A stretch of DNA of 64,000 nt from Flavivirga jejuensis (lineage in GTDB: Bacteria; Bacteroidota; Bacteroidia; Flavobacteriales; Flavobacteriaceae), in assembly GCF_030540765.1 (NCBI RefSeq), contig NZ_JAUOEL010000002.1, positions 248,001 to 312,000 of the forward strand, read 5' to 3'. Of the stretch, positions 20,501 through 27,832 are shown piece after piece. The translations under genes and the position numbers were made by a program. Numbering within the stretch: the stretch's first letter is position 1; each line of letters begins with the position of its first letter. A model generated the notes under the pieces. That model had not been told where the DNA came from. It saw nothing but the letters and a program-made list of their open reading frames with translations, and searched no databases.

Positions 20501-21005
20501 TAGAATAGCTGCCATCAAAATCTGTAATGACTCCTTTATTTGTGCCTTTTACTGCAATAGTAACACCAGGTAAAGGTATACCAGCTTCATCAGTAACTTG
20601 TCCAGTAATTTTTTCCTGTATTACTTTTGAAACATCAGATTTTTTTTCTACTACAATTGTATTATCTTCAAGTAATTCAAAACTATAATCATCATTAGAA
20701 ATAGCATGCAATAACAAATCGTTTGCCTTTATAATACTTTTCTTTAAATGCACAGCTGGGAAGTCCTTAAACATATCTGAACGATAAATAAAAGTGTAGT
20801 CTGTTTGTGCTTGGAGAATGTCAAAAATTTGATCGACAGTTACAGTTTTATCCTCATTAATTACAATTTTAGCATTTTGAGAGATAACATCTATTGAAGT
20901 AAAACTAAAGACTGTAGAACAAAACAATAAAAGTGCTGTTCTCATAATAAAAATTTGAGTTTTCTTTTTCAAAAAGAAAAACTCTTTGGTAAAGTTAATT
21001 TTCAT
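17505..21005 (-). CDS. SusC/RagA-family TonB-linked outer membrane transporter with STN domain, module A
   Basis: The 1166-residue protein has, in order: an unusually long signal region (1-40, with the hydrophobic core after MRTALLLF); an STN secretin/TonB N-terminal domain (about 45-125, VDQIFDILQAQTDYTFIYRSDMF); a carboxypeptidase-D-like beta-sandwich (about 133-210, ITGQVTDEAGIPLPGVTIAVKG); a plug with the SusC signature ATAASIYGVRSTNGVIVITTKGG (about 305-327); and a long beta-barrel ending in F. It imports a bulky ligand with SusD, powered by TonB. The STN domain means ligand binding is probably signalled through FecR to the ECF sigma factor encoded just upstream. Confidence 0.93.
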   Translation of the reverse strand: MKINFTKEFFFLKKKTQIFIMRTALLLFCSTVFSFTSIDVISQNAKIVINEDKTVTVDQIFDILQAQTDYTFIYRSDMFKDFPAVHLKKSIIKANDLLLHAISNDDYSFELLEDNTIVVEKKSDVSKVIQEKITGQVTDEAGIPLPGVTIAVKGTNKGVITDFDGSYSIAVSSTKTVLVFTSLGFEPQEIMVEGKTVINVIMKESLNELDEIIVTGYQTISRERSTGSYSTVNSKKIESKVQTNILARLEGAIAGFSLYRGTPVIRGTATLNASTLPVVVVDGAPFEGDLESINPNEIKSVTVLKDATAASIYGVRSTNGVIVITTKGGVVGKPVFNYASTLQVTPLPDRSYSNLMSSSEFIDYQMYIFDEALSGSRQNSRLEVNEVNKLLYTREDGEITEAFFNSEIERLRGLDGYSQVEDELLNDRITQQHNLSLRGGSEKHQYAVSLNFQNTGSYEKDRSVDKIGMTIKNNFQLADWLELDTGVIGSYNSYDNNVGVSGLTLIGASRLPYEMLKDDNGNAVRWEDYKSFEEVDRLIGVGLLDESYYALNQLDTRTQTYKNPYVNLNIGAKIDFTESLNLEVRAQTEISRSSLTDYSSIENIQVSRLINNAAQIDSNGIITYNIPEGGQVTETFGESYSSTIKAQLNYAKVFKDKHDINLLFGAEKRKIINGQKGYKRYGYDPDNFSYTNIDEVGLSSGIFGAQIPPYGYFRYASVVPETFEDENRYVSFYGNGSYMFDDKLGVNASIRMDQSNLFGTDPKYQYVPLWSVGASYRFNTESSSWLDRLKVRATYGINGNVAKDVGPFIFTQVGSVNNYITNEKQAYVLSPPNRSLRWEKTNTTNFGIDYSLFSNKISGSIDVYNKNTTDVLGNVNTDPTLGWASVLKNYASINNKGIEFQINSQNIANKNFKWNTNLLFSYNKNEITHLVHTGQSVYNQVIGLQQLVGQPMNSLYSIRYAGLNDEGAPTAYKKDGSIVNSLEGLEIEDLVNSGTYTPPYHASFSNSITYKQFDFSFLIVYYGGHVQRDVAAGFYPTFTNPYTFNTNLDRIHANYWKQPGDEANIYTSPAHLSGTGDSVRPLWEYADLHVQKADYAKLRNISLAYNLPQSFLEASKITNAKLVFDVQNPLSWNNNRNNLDPEAWTDQGSRGTAIMPTYTFGINLNF

Positions 21006-21048
21006 AAATTTGTTGAGTGTTAGTTAATTATATAATTAATACGTCCTG

Positions 21049-21090
21049 AGGGATAAAGCTAGAGTACTGTGGAGGTATAAGCTTTGTCCC
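21049..21090 (-). promoter_or_regulatory. Conserved hairpin between FecR and SusC, module A
   Basis: Stems agctttgtccc (21080-21090) and agggataaagct (21049-21060) pair around a ~19-base loop. The element starts right after the FecR stop. The equivalent positions in modules B (27744-27781) and C (39880-39917) carry a hairpin of similar size and shared flanking bases (GAATAAAAAAAG.GAC ... ATCCC) but a different stem sequence. It may be an attenuator or processing site separating low FecR from high SusCD output. Confidence 0.5.
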
Positions 21091-21095
21091 TTTTT

Positions 21096-22223
21096 TTATT
21101 CTAAAACTATTTTTTTGTCATATATTTTATAATTTAAATTCACATTTCTTTTAATGGCTGTTAAAATCCCTTCAAGTGTTTTGCTTTTACTTAAAACACC
21201 GTTAAACGTCATGGTTTCCAGTGCTTTGTTTTTAAAAACGAAGTCTACATCATACCATCTTGATAAAGCTTTCGTAATGTCTTTTAAAGATTTATCTCTA
21301 AAAGAAAAGATGCCTTTTTTCCAAGCGGTTTCATTATATACATTTACATCACTAATTCTTATTATCCCATGATCATCATCTAGAATAGATTGTTCATTTA
21401 TATTTAAGTTTTCTTTATACACTTCATTACTTACAGCCACCTTTCCTTCTATAAGTGTAGTATACACATATTCTTCATCCTGATATGCTTTTATATTAAA
21501 TTCTGTACCTAGCACTTCAACTTTCTGAAACTTAGAGACCACATTGAATTTGGTACTATTATGGTTTTTACTAGACGAAACATCAAAATATCCTTCTCCA
21601 TAAATAAGTTCTACCTCTCGGGTTACTCCCTCTTTAAATGCTACAGGATATTTTAATTTAGAAGCAGAGTTTAACCATACTTTAGTTCCATCTGCCAAAG
21701 TCAATTCAAATTTTCCACCACGCGGTACAGTTAAATAATTGTAAACAATAACATCGATTTTTGTTTTATTATATACCAATTGCTCTCCATTACTAACTAC
21801 CTTATCTGTTTTATAAAGTTGTCCTTTTTCCAAAACAACACTAGTACCATCTTCAAAAGTTAAAGTAGCTTTATCAGTACCTGTACTTACAGTAATTTGA
21901 TCTCTTTCTACGATTTCATTTCGTTTTAGAAAGAAATAGCTAGAAGAAATTAATAGTACAGCAACTGCAGCATATTTAAGATATTTTGTTTTAAATAATC
22001 TTATAACTTTTACAGAGTTTGTTGGATTATCGATAGATTTTTTCACTCTATTAAAAGCCTTGTCAGCATCATTTTTTAACATCGTAATATTTAAATCATG
22101 ATAATCTAAAATATATTGTTTAAATTCATTTTGATTTTTATGATTTTCTAGCCATTTGCAAAGCAATTCTAGCTCGTCCTCTGTAATTGTATTTGCAATA
22201 AATTTTGTTATAATATTTTTCAA
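21096..22223 (-). CDS. FecR-type anti-sigma factor, module A
   Basis: This 375-residue protein has a cytoplasmic N-terminal part (1-80), a single transmembrane helix (about 84-102, YLKYAAVAVLLISSSYFFL), a periplasmic FecR domain (VSTGTDKATLTFEDGTSVVLEKG; TVPRGGKFELTLADGTKVWLNSAS) and a C-terminal DUF4974-like domain (FSFRDKSLKDITKALSRWYDVDFVF). It should hold or activate the ECF sigma factor encoded divergently and receive the signal from the SusC STN domain. The initiation codon appears to be TTG (22221-22223), with an AGAGGA stretch about 10 bases upstream. The FecR genes of modules B and C also use TTG. Confidence 0.9.
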   Translation of the reverse strand: MKNIITKFIANTITEDELELLCKWLENHKNQNEFKQYILDYHDLNITMLKNDADKAFNRVKKSIDNPTNSVKVIRLFKTKYLKYAAVAVLLISSSYFFLKRNEIVERDQITVSTGTDKATLTFEDGTSVVLEKGQLYKTDKVVSNGEQLVYNKTKIDVIVYNYLTVPRGGKFELTLADGTKVWLNSASKLKYPVAFKEGVTREVELIYGEGYFDVSSSKNHNSTKFNVVSKFQKVEVLGTEFNIKAYQDEEYVYTTLIEGKVAVSNEVYKENLNINEQSILDDDHGIIRISDVNVYNETAWKKGIFSFRDKSLKDITKALSRWYDVDFVFKNKALETMTFNGVLSKSKTLEGILTAIKRNVNLNYKIYDKKIVLE

Positions 22224-22252
22224 AATTGAATTCCTCTTTAGGTGTCATATAT

Positions 22253-22284
22253 ATTATTACTAATAAAACTTAAAAAACCCCTAA
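22253..22284 (-). promoter_or_regulatory. Possible ECF-type promoter of module A FecR
   Basis: On the minus strand, aggggttttttaag...attagtaata has a GGG block and an AGT at the same 16-base spacing as the GGG-N16-CGT motif of modules B and C. The -10 block departs from theirs at one base, so this is weaker than the other four sites and may respond to the module's own sigma factor. Confidence 0.35.
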
Positions 22285-22587
22285 AAAAAAATACAGTTAT
22301 TATTAAATAAATGAAGTTTATGCTACAAAAACAGCTTTTTCATTAGCTTTTTTTTAGTAAAACACAATTCCAAATAACACTTATTTTTATAACTTATTTT
22401 AGAATAAACAAAGAATTTTGTAACAAAATCAATCTATAATGTGATAATCTCAAAAACAGCCTGTTTCCCTTCTATATTTTTAAAAATTATTGCACATTTT
22501 ACATTTTGTTTATATTATTGTTTACAAATCAAACTAAACTTCTAAAAATATTCATTTCAATTTCAAATAACATAATAAGATTAAATT

Positions 22588-23175
22588 ATGAATGAACTAG
22601 AAGCAACCATAGCCATAAAAAATGGTGACGAAAACGCCTTTAGACATCTATTTAATTTATATTACGACAGATTAGTAGCTTACATTGTAACCTATACGCA
22701 TGATAAAATGACTTCTGAAGATATTGTGCAACAAGCTTTCATTAATTTTTGGTATGCAAAGGATAAATTAAAAGATTTTAAATCGCCAAAAAGTTACTTA
22801 TATACCATTGCATATAATGAATTTATAAACACTATTAATAAGGAAAAACGACAGAATAATATATTAAATATTGTTTACGAAAATGCTTTAAGAGATCGAA
22901 TAGAGGAAGATCATGAAGCTTTAGAAAGACGTGTTAATAAAATGAATCAAATTATTCAAACCTTGCCTCCAAAGTGCAGACAAACACTTGAAATGAATAA
23001 AATTAAAGGGATGAAATATCAAGAAATTGCAGAAACCACAGGAGTTTCTGTAAAAACTGTAGAATCGCAAATGAGCTTAGCTTTTAAAAAAATACGCAAA
23101 GGTTTTGAAAAAGAAAATCTCCACCTACTATTTATGAATTTTCACAAAAAAATCAAATTAGAATTACTAAATTAA
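22588..23175 (+). CDS. ECF (sigma-70 family) sigma factor, module A
   Basis: This 195-residue ECF sigma factor has region 2 (about 15-85: FRHLFNLYYDRLVAYIVTYTHDKMTSEDIVQQAFINFW) and region 4 (about 130-185: LPPKCRQTLEMNKIKGMKYQEIAETTGVSVKTVESQM), with no extra C-terminal domain. It is divergent from the module A FecR gene across 364 bases, the usual partner arrangement. It starts with ATG, unlike the sigma genes of modules B and C, and is clearly more diverged from those two than they are from each other. Confidence 0.92.
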   Translation: MNELEATIAIKNGDENAFRHLFNLYYDRLVAYIVTYTHDKMTSEDIVQQAFINFWYAKDKLKDFKSPKSYLYTIAYNEFINTINKEKRQNNILNIVYENALRDRIEEDHEALERRVNKMNQIIQTLPPKCRQTLEMNKIKGMKYQEIAETTGVSVKTVESQMSLAFKKIRKGFEKENLHLLFMNFHKKIKLELLN

Positions 23176-23189
23176 ACTAAACCACTCCT

Positions 23190-23238
23190 CCTATGGACTT
23201 CCAGTCCATAGGTTCGTTTTGGCAGACTAAAAGTCTGC
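23190..23238 (+). terminator. Double hairpin after the module A sigma gene
   Basis: Two consecutive perfect hairpins: cctatggact/agtccatagg (23190-23212) and gcagact/agtctgc (23222-23238). They lie 15 bases after the sigma stop and may terminate its transcript, although the T run is short (gttcgtttt). They could equally be intergenic repeats. Confidence 0.5.
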
Positions 23239-23288
23239 TTCGTGAAATATGGTAAAACTGAATTTGTGTGAATTCGTGAAACCTGCCA

Positions 23289-23440
23289 GCCGGCAAGCCA
23301 ATGTCATTAAGTTAAGACTAAAATGTCAGTCTGAGCGCAGTCGAAGACCTTATAACCTTAGTTTTTAAAAGCATTTCGAATACACTCAATGTGACAAAAC
23401 AGAACAAATCTCCTCATCTTAATGACATTGGCTTGCCGGC
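23289..23440. repeat. Dispersed element with 23-bp perfect inverted repeats
   Basis: The arms 23289-23311 and 23418-23440 are perfect reverse complements over 23 bases, each beginning or ending with gccggcaagccaatgtc. They enclose ~106 bases that carry gagcgcagtcgaaga. The element contains no gene. It is the uninterrupted counterpart of the repeat disrupted by the IS110 element near 1.4-3.1 kb and shows what that target looked like before insertion. The 280 bases to its right (23441-23720) hold nothing that I can support. Confidence 0.85.
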
Positions 23441-23726
23441 AGGCTGGTTCGTGTCAAAAGTTTTTAGAATCTAAAAGCGACATCCACTAAAGTACATAGT
23501 TTTAACTCCATTTGAGACCAATAAATGAAACGTTCAAAGCATTTATTTTAGTATTTATAAGCAGGTTCTTTTATTGTAAATTCGTTAGGTTTTGCCATTC
23601 TGAAAGACTCAAAAAATATAACGACTCTAATTATTTAAGTTGGTGTAATACCATAACAATCTTCCATAAAGTTAATAATATTGCTTATAACTAAAGTTAA
23701 AAAACGGATGAAGTAAATAGCAAAAA

Positions 23727-23748
23727 AGGCTGCCTTCTCAGACAGCCT
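23727..23748 (-). terminator. Terminator of the module B T9SS gene
   Basis: The hairpin aggctgcc / gacagcct (one mismatch), preceded on the plus strand by a run of A, serves the minus-strand gene ending at 23782. The module C counterpart is the hairpin split by the IS4 element. Confidence 0.75.
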
Positions 23749-23781
23749 CCTTAGATATTTGCTAATTTATAAAAGAAGTAA

Positions 23782-25248
23782 TTAGTTTTTAACTACTATT
23801 TTTTTAGAGACTGAGTTAGAACCGTTATCTAGTTTTAATAGATATAACCCTATTGTTAAATTATGATTAATTACATCATTTTCAATCGTACCACTAAGTA
23901 CTTTTTTACCTGCTATATTGTAAATAGTATAGTTAATTTCTCCTTCTAAAGTTGTTTTAACATTTAACAAGTTAGTTGAAGGATTTGGGTAAATTGAAAG
24001 AGAACTATCTAATTCAAATTCAGAAGCGCTTAATGTTGTTAATAATGATGTATCAACACCAAATAATTCTCTTCCTATATCAGCAGGACCTGTAGGATTT
24101 TGATCAGTATCATAACTAGCTTCAAAATATAGTTTATTACCTACAGCAGTAATTTCATCAACCCTATCAAATGAGTCAAGATCTATTGCTTGTACAGTTG
24201 TTCCGTTTGTTCTATACAAACGGCGTTGATTACCAGGAGAAAGAGGATATGCTTTACCACCATAATATAAGTACCCATCACCTGGATCAGCAAAATCATC
24301 AGGATGGTGGTTAGCTGTTATAGTACTAAGTTCGGTAACTGTCCCTGTTGCAGGGTCATACGATATAAGTTGGTCGTAGGTGCCTAATTTACCGTCAAAA
24401 TACAGTTTACCATTCCAAGCGTACGTATAGTTAACATCAGAAACACTAGATGCAGCAGCTACTTGTTTGGTGCCATCTGGTGTACCATCGGTTTCCCATA
24501 AAGTAGTATCACCCTCATTTGTAAAATAAACCTTGTTTCCCAACTTTGCGAAATAATTTAAATCGGCATCTGCAGCCGTACCATCAAAATCTTTAACCAA
24601 GGTATAACTTTGATTAGGAATATCATAAAGATATAATTCCTTGCCAACAGAAGTTCCAGCTATCTCATATTTTACATGACATAAAATAGAATTATCATCA
24701 AGAGCAATGTAACTACTTCCAGCATCTGTTACTTCACCTGTACCCATATCTGGTAATTTTTGAAAGGTTTCACCGTCATATTCATATAAAACATCAAAAT
24801 AAACTTGCATATAAGCTTTATCGCCAATAACAATAGGTGTATTAATTTGATAATTAATACCTTGAGCTAATGTTCCTTCTTCGGTACCATCAGTTTTGTA
24901 GATATTGTGATCACCATCATTTGCGTAAAAATATAATTCATTTTTTAATATAAAAAAAGATTGAGGGCTTGAGTTTTCATCACCTACATTAATATCTTTT
25001 ACTAACGTTGTTCCAGCATCAGTACCGTCAGAAACCCATAGCTCTTTACCAACATCTACGTCACCAGTGTTAGAAGCAAATGAGTCATCGGCAGAAAAAT
25101 AAAGTTTTCCATCAAATGCAAATAATTTGTCAGGGCTTGAGTGGGCAGTGGTGGCAAAATTAGTAAAATTAATGTCTTTAATAAGTGTAATTTGTGAGTT
25201 TGCTATACCTGAAAGTAACAGTATAGCATAAAAGTAAATTTTTTTCAT
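23782..25248 (-). CDS. Secreted ELWVSDGT-repeat protein with T9SS sorting domain, module B
   Basis: The 488-residue protein has an N-terminal signal peptide (KIYFYAILLLSGIANSQ), a series of beta-rich repeats of the ELWVSDGTxxGTxLVKDI kind (first at about 68-88) that suggest a propeller-like surface protein, and a C-terminal type A sorting domain (about 410-488: LSIYPNPSTN ... YLLKLDNG ... KKIVVKN). It should be exported by type IX secretion and displayed or released. I know no enzymatic motif in it. Its upstream promoter motif matches that of the module's FecR gene, so it probably belongs to the same sigma regulon. Paralogue at 35921-37435. Confidence 0.85.
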   Translation of the reverse strand: MKKIYFYAILLLSGIANSQITLIKDINFTNFATTAHSSPDKLFAFDGKLYFSADDSFASNTGDVDVGKELWVSDGTDAGTTLVKDINVGDENSSPQSFFILKNELYFYANDGDHNIYKTDGTEEGTLAQGINYQINTPIVIGDKAYMQVYFDVLYEYDGETFQKLPDMGTGEVTDAGSSYIALDDNSILCHVKYEIAGTSVGKELYLYDIPNQSYTLVKDFDGTAADADLNYFAKLGNKVYFTNEGDTTLWETDGTPDGTKQVAAASSVSDVNYTYAWNGKLYFDGKLGTYDQLISYDPATGTVTELSTITANHHPDDFADPGDGYLYYGGKAYPLSPGNQRRLYRTNGTTVQAIDLDSFDRVDEITAVGNKLYFEASYDTDQNPTGPADIGRELFGVDTSLLTTLSASEFELDSSLSIYPNPSTNLLNVKTTLEGEINYTIYNIAGKKVLSGTIENDVINHNLTIGLYLLKLDNGSNSVSKKIVVKN

Positions 25249-25276
25249 TTTTATTAGTTTTAAAATTATGTTACTA

Positions 25277-25304
25277 TTACGTTAGGTTATAATTTTACCC
25301 TTAG
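25277..25304 (-). promoter_or_regulatory. ECF-type promoter of the module B T9SS gene
   Basis: On the minus strand, ctaagggtaaaattataacc...cgtaat has GGG at 25298-25300 and CGT at 25279-25281, exactly 16 bases apart. The same arrangement occurs upstream of FecR B, FecR C and T9SS C. The spacing resembles -35/-10 blocks of ECF sigma promoters. Confidence 0.65.
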
Positions 25305-25880
25305 CCTATTTTTATTTTTTTTTGAAATTTTTAAAACTAAATCTCGTGTTTTTCTTGTTTTGTTGTTAAAAATTCATAAAATCGCTTATTTTGTTTTGTT
25401 TTGTGTAATAGTTTTTTTTTTAGAAAAAAACATATAAAAAGTAGAAAACCTGTGTGTCTTTGGTGGTGGGCTTTTAGCGTTTAATTATTGTGTAATAATA
25501 AGGGGGTTTTTGTTTTAAGTAGTTTAAAAAAATAGATGAGATAATTATGTTGAAAACTTATAAGTTACGTTGCTTAATTTCTGTCTATAAAATATTTTAT
25601 TAATAGGCTATGATTGTTATATTTGATAATATATTGTCTTAATAATATTGAATTTAGTTAAAAAAAAAACTTGTTATGGTTTTGAGAAGAATACAAGTAT
25701 AAAAGCTCTTAACTATTGAAGAGTAGTTACTAAAATAAGTTCGATTATGTTAATATATTTACGAATTGAGGAAACTAGGTTGTTTTTATAGGATTCTTGT
25801 TAGCCATCATAAATAGTGAATAGATTGATAATACAGTTAATATTATAGTTTTAACCAAAACTAGAGCGATAGTAAGCTGG
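25305..25880. other. Gene-free interval, partly conserved between modules B and C
   Basis: No gene is seen. About 25305-25590 is closely matched by 37496-37765 in module C, then the two diverge until a shared block just after the sigma stop (25840-25880 and 38000-38031) that could form a weak hairpin (aaccag/ttggtt) on the minus strand. The conserved part lies directly upstream of the T9SS promoter. Confidence 0.6.
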
Positions 25881-26465
25881 TTACTGTTTAAAAACATATT
25901 TATAGATGAATAACAAAAATAAATTATCTTCTTTAAAAGCTTTTCGTATTTTTTTATAAGCGGTATACATGTGAGACTCTACTGTTTTTACAGAAATATC
26001 TAATTGCTCTGAAATTTCCTTATACTTAAGACCTTGAAACTTATTCATGTACAAAATCTGTTTGCATTGTTCTGGTAGTGTTTCTATTATATTTTTTAAT
26101 TTAATAATACGTTTTTCTAGAGCTTCAGGGTCTTCTGTGATTCTCTCTCTAAGCGCTTGTTCTTTAAGTTCATTAAAAAAAGCATCTCTTTTTTTTTGTT
26201 TTCTGTAAGTATCAATATACGTGTTGTATGTTATTCTGTATAAATAACTTTTAACAGATTTTTCAGTATTTATTTTTAATCTATTCTTCCAAAGTGTTAT
26301 AAATGTTTGCTGAACAATATCCTCAGCTTCATGCAAATTGTGAGTGTAGGTAACCGCATAATCTAAAAGTTTTTTATAATAACGCTCAAACAATACCCTA
26401 AATGCTTTTCTATTGCCTTTTTTAATGTTTTTAGCCAATATAGAGTCGTTCGAGAGAGTTTTCAA
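25881..26465 (-). CDS. ECF sigma factor, module B
   Basis: This 194-residue ECF sigma factor has region 2 (FRVLFERYYKKLLDYAVTYTHNLHEAEDIVQQTFITLWKN) and region 4 (LPEQCKQILYMNKFQGLKYKEISEQLDISVKTVESHMYTAYKKIRK). It is divergent from FecR B across 134 bases and nearly identical to the module C copy. The start codon appears to be TTG (26463-26465); no ATG is available at the family N-terminus. Near-identity of region 4 in B and C suggests that both sigma factors read the same promoters. Confidence 0.92.
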   Translation of the reverse strand: MKTLSNDSILAKNIKKGNRKAFRVLFERYYKKLLDYAVTYTHNLHEAEDIVQQTFITLWKNRLKINTEKSVKSYLYRITYNTYIDTYRKQKKRDAFFNELKEQALRERITEDPEALEKRIIKLKNIIETLPEQCKQILYMNKFQGLKYKEISEQLDISVKTVESHMYTAYKKIRKAFKEDNLFLLFIYKYVFKQ

Positions 26466-26537
26466 ATTAATTTTTAATTAAAAATACAAATATGCTAATA
26501 ATTAAAAATACAAATACCCTAAAAAAATAAAAATTGA

Positions 26538-26565
26538 CTAAGGGTAAAATAATAAATTAGCGTAT
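26538..26565 (+). promoter_or_regulatory. ECF-type promoter of module B FecR-SusCD
   Basis: ctaagggtaaaataataaat...cgtata has GGG at 26542-26544 and CGT at 26561-26563 with a 16-base gap. It lies 35 bases ahead of the FecR start. It is identical in layout to the motifs at 38677, 25277 and 37470. Confidence 0.65.
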
Positions 26566-26599
26566 AAAATGTACAACCTCAAATAAAACAAACACACCA

Positions 26600-27736
26600 T
26601 TGAAAAAAATAACAATAAAATATATAACAAATACAATATCTTCAAAAGAGCTAAGTGAACTTAAAGTATTGTTAAGAGAAAAGAAAAACCAAGACCTTTT
26701 TAAAGACTATATAAAAGATTATTATGATATCCATACATTACTAAATAAACCAGATATAGATAGTGCCTATAAAAAAATATGGGACACAATAAATGAAAAG
26801 GAGCAACCAAGGCAGTATGTTTTACCAAGTTGGTTTAAATACTCCTCTGCCGCGGCTTTAATAGTTCTTACGTTTTCATTCTCTTATTTCTTTATAAACA
26901 ATCAAAAACCAATTAATAATTTAAATTCTTTTGAAGAAGTCGTAAGCCCTGGTGTTGATAAGGCTACCTTAACTCTTGAAGATGGTTCTAGTGTTGTTTT
27001 AGAAAAAGGACAGCATTATAATACAGAAGAGGTTGAAAGTAATGGGGAACAAATAGTATATAATAAAAAAGGAAGTACTAGCATTTCTTACAACTACCTT
27101 ACTGTGCCAAGAGGCGGTAAGTTTGAGGTAAAGTTAGCAGATGATACGCAGGTTTGGTTAAATTCTGAATCAGAATTAAAATACCCTGTAACCTTTAAAA
27201 AAGGAGAAACCCGTCAAGTAGTACTTGTATATGGTGAAGCTTATTTTGATGTGTCTCCTAGCGAAAATCATAATGGAGCAACTTTTAAAGTTGTATCTAA
27301 TCTGCAAGAAGTAGAAGTGTTAGGTACAGAATTTAATATAAAAGCTTATAAAGATGAAGAAAGTGTCTATACCACTTTGGCCGAAGGTAAAGTGTCTGTA
27401 AGAAATGACGTTTTTAAAGAAAAACTAAACGTAGGTGAACAATCTGTTTTAAATGAAGTAACAGGTAATATTAAAATTAAAACTGTTAATGTTTATAATG
27501 AAACAGCTTGGAGAAAAGGTATATTTTCTTTTAAAAACAAACCTTTAAAGGAAATTATGAAAGCTTTGTCTAGATGGTATGATATAGATATAATTATTAA
27601 AAACAAAAAACTTGAAGATATAAGATTTAATGGTGTTTTAAGTAAAAGTATGAATCTAGAAGAAATTTTAGAACCTATTAAAAGAAATATTAATCTAAAT
27701 TATAAAGTATATGATGACAAAATAGTTCTGGAATAA
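26600..27736 (+). CDS. FecR-type anti-sigma factor, module B
   Basis: 378 residues: a cytoplasmic N-terminus, a transmembrane helix at about 82-99 (SAAALIVLTFSFSYFFI), a periplasmic FecR domain (VSPGVDKATLTLEDGSSVVLEKG; LTVPRGGKFEVKLADDTQVWLNSES) and a C-terminal domain (FSFKNKPLKEIMKALSRWYDIDIII). It starts with TTG at 26600, like the other two FecR genes. It is about 97 percent identical by eye to the module C copy, so the anti-sigma/sigma pairs of B and C could cross-talk. SusC follows after ~96 bases that hold a hairpin. Confidence 0.9.
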   Translation: MKKITIKYITNTISSKELSELKVLLREKKNQDLFKDYIKDYYDIHTLLNKPDIDSAYKKIWDTINEKEQPRQYVLPSWFKYSSAAALIVLTFSFSYFFINNQKPINNLNSFEEVVSPGVDKATLTLEDGSSVVLEKGQHYNTEEVESNGEQIVYNKKGSTSISYNYLTVPRGGKFEVKLADDTQVWLNSESELKYPVTFKKGETRQVVLVYGEAYFDVSPSENHNGATFKVVSNLQEVEVLGTEFNIKAYKDEESVYTTLAEGKVSVRNDVFKEKLNVGEQSVLNEVTGNIKIKTVNVYNETAWRKGIFSFKNKPLKEIMKALSRWYDIDIIIKNKKLEDIRFNGVLSKSMNLEEILEPIKRNINLNYKVYDDKIVLE

Positions 27737-27738
27737 AA

Positions 27739-27785
27739 AAAGAGACGAGGTTTATACCGCTCAAAGTAAATTAACCTCATCCCTT
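27739..27785 (+). promoter_or_regulatory. Conserved hairpin between FecR and SusC, module B
   Basis: The stem gacgaggtt (27744-27752) pairs with aacctcatc (27773-27781) with one mismatch, starting just after the FecR stop. It is conserved in module C and matched by a differently paired hairpin in module A. An attenuator or RNA-processing role is possible. Confidence 0.5.
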
Positions 27786-27832
27786 AGATTTAAATACATT
27801 AATTAAATGAATAACTAATGCCTAACAAATTT

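Noticed and set aside
16042-21005. Reading the SusCD pairs as polysaccharide utilisation loci
   Set aside because: No glycoside hydrolase, lyase, sulfatase or sugar-kinase gene is adjacent to any of the three pairs in the window. The ligand is left open.
23512-23694. Open frame of 60 codons between the dispersed repeat and the T9SS terminator
   Set aside because: No recognisable features, untypical composition, and surrounded by repeats and terminators.
26475-26520. Short direct repeat attaaaaatacaaata upstream of the module B sigma gene as an operator
   Set aside because: The sequence is very AT-rich and is only partly kept in module C, so chance or slippage is as likely.
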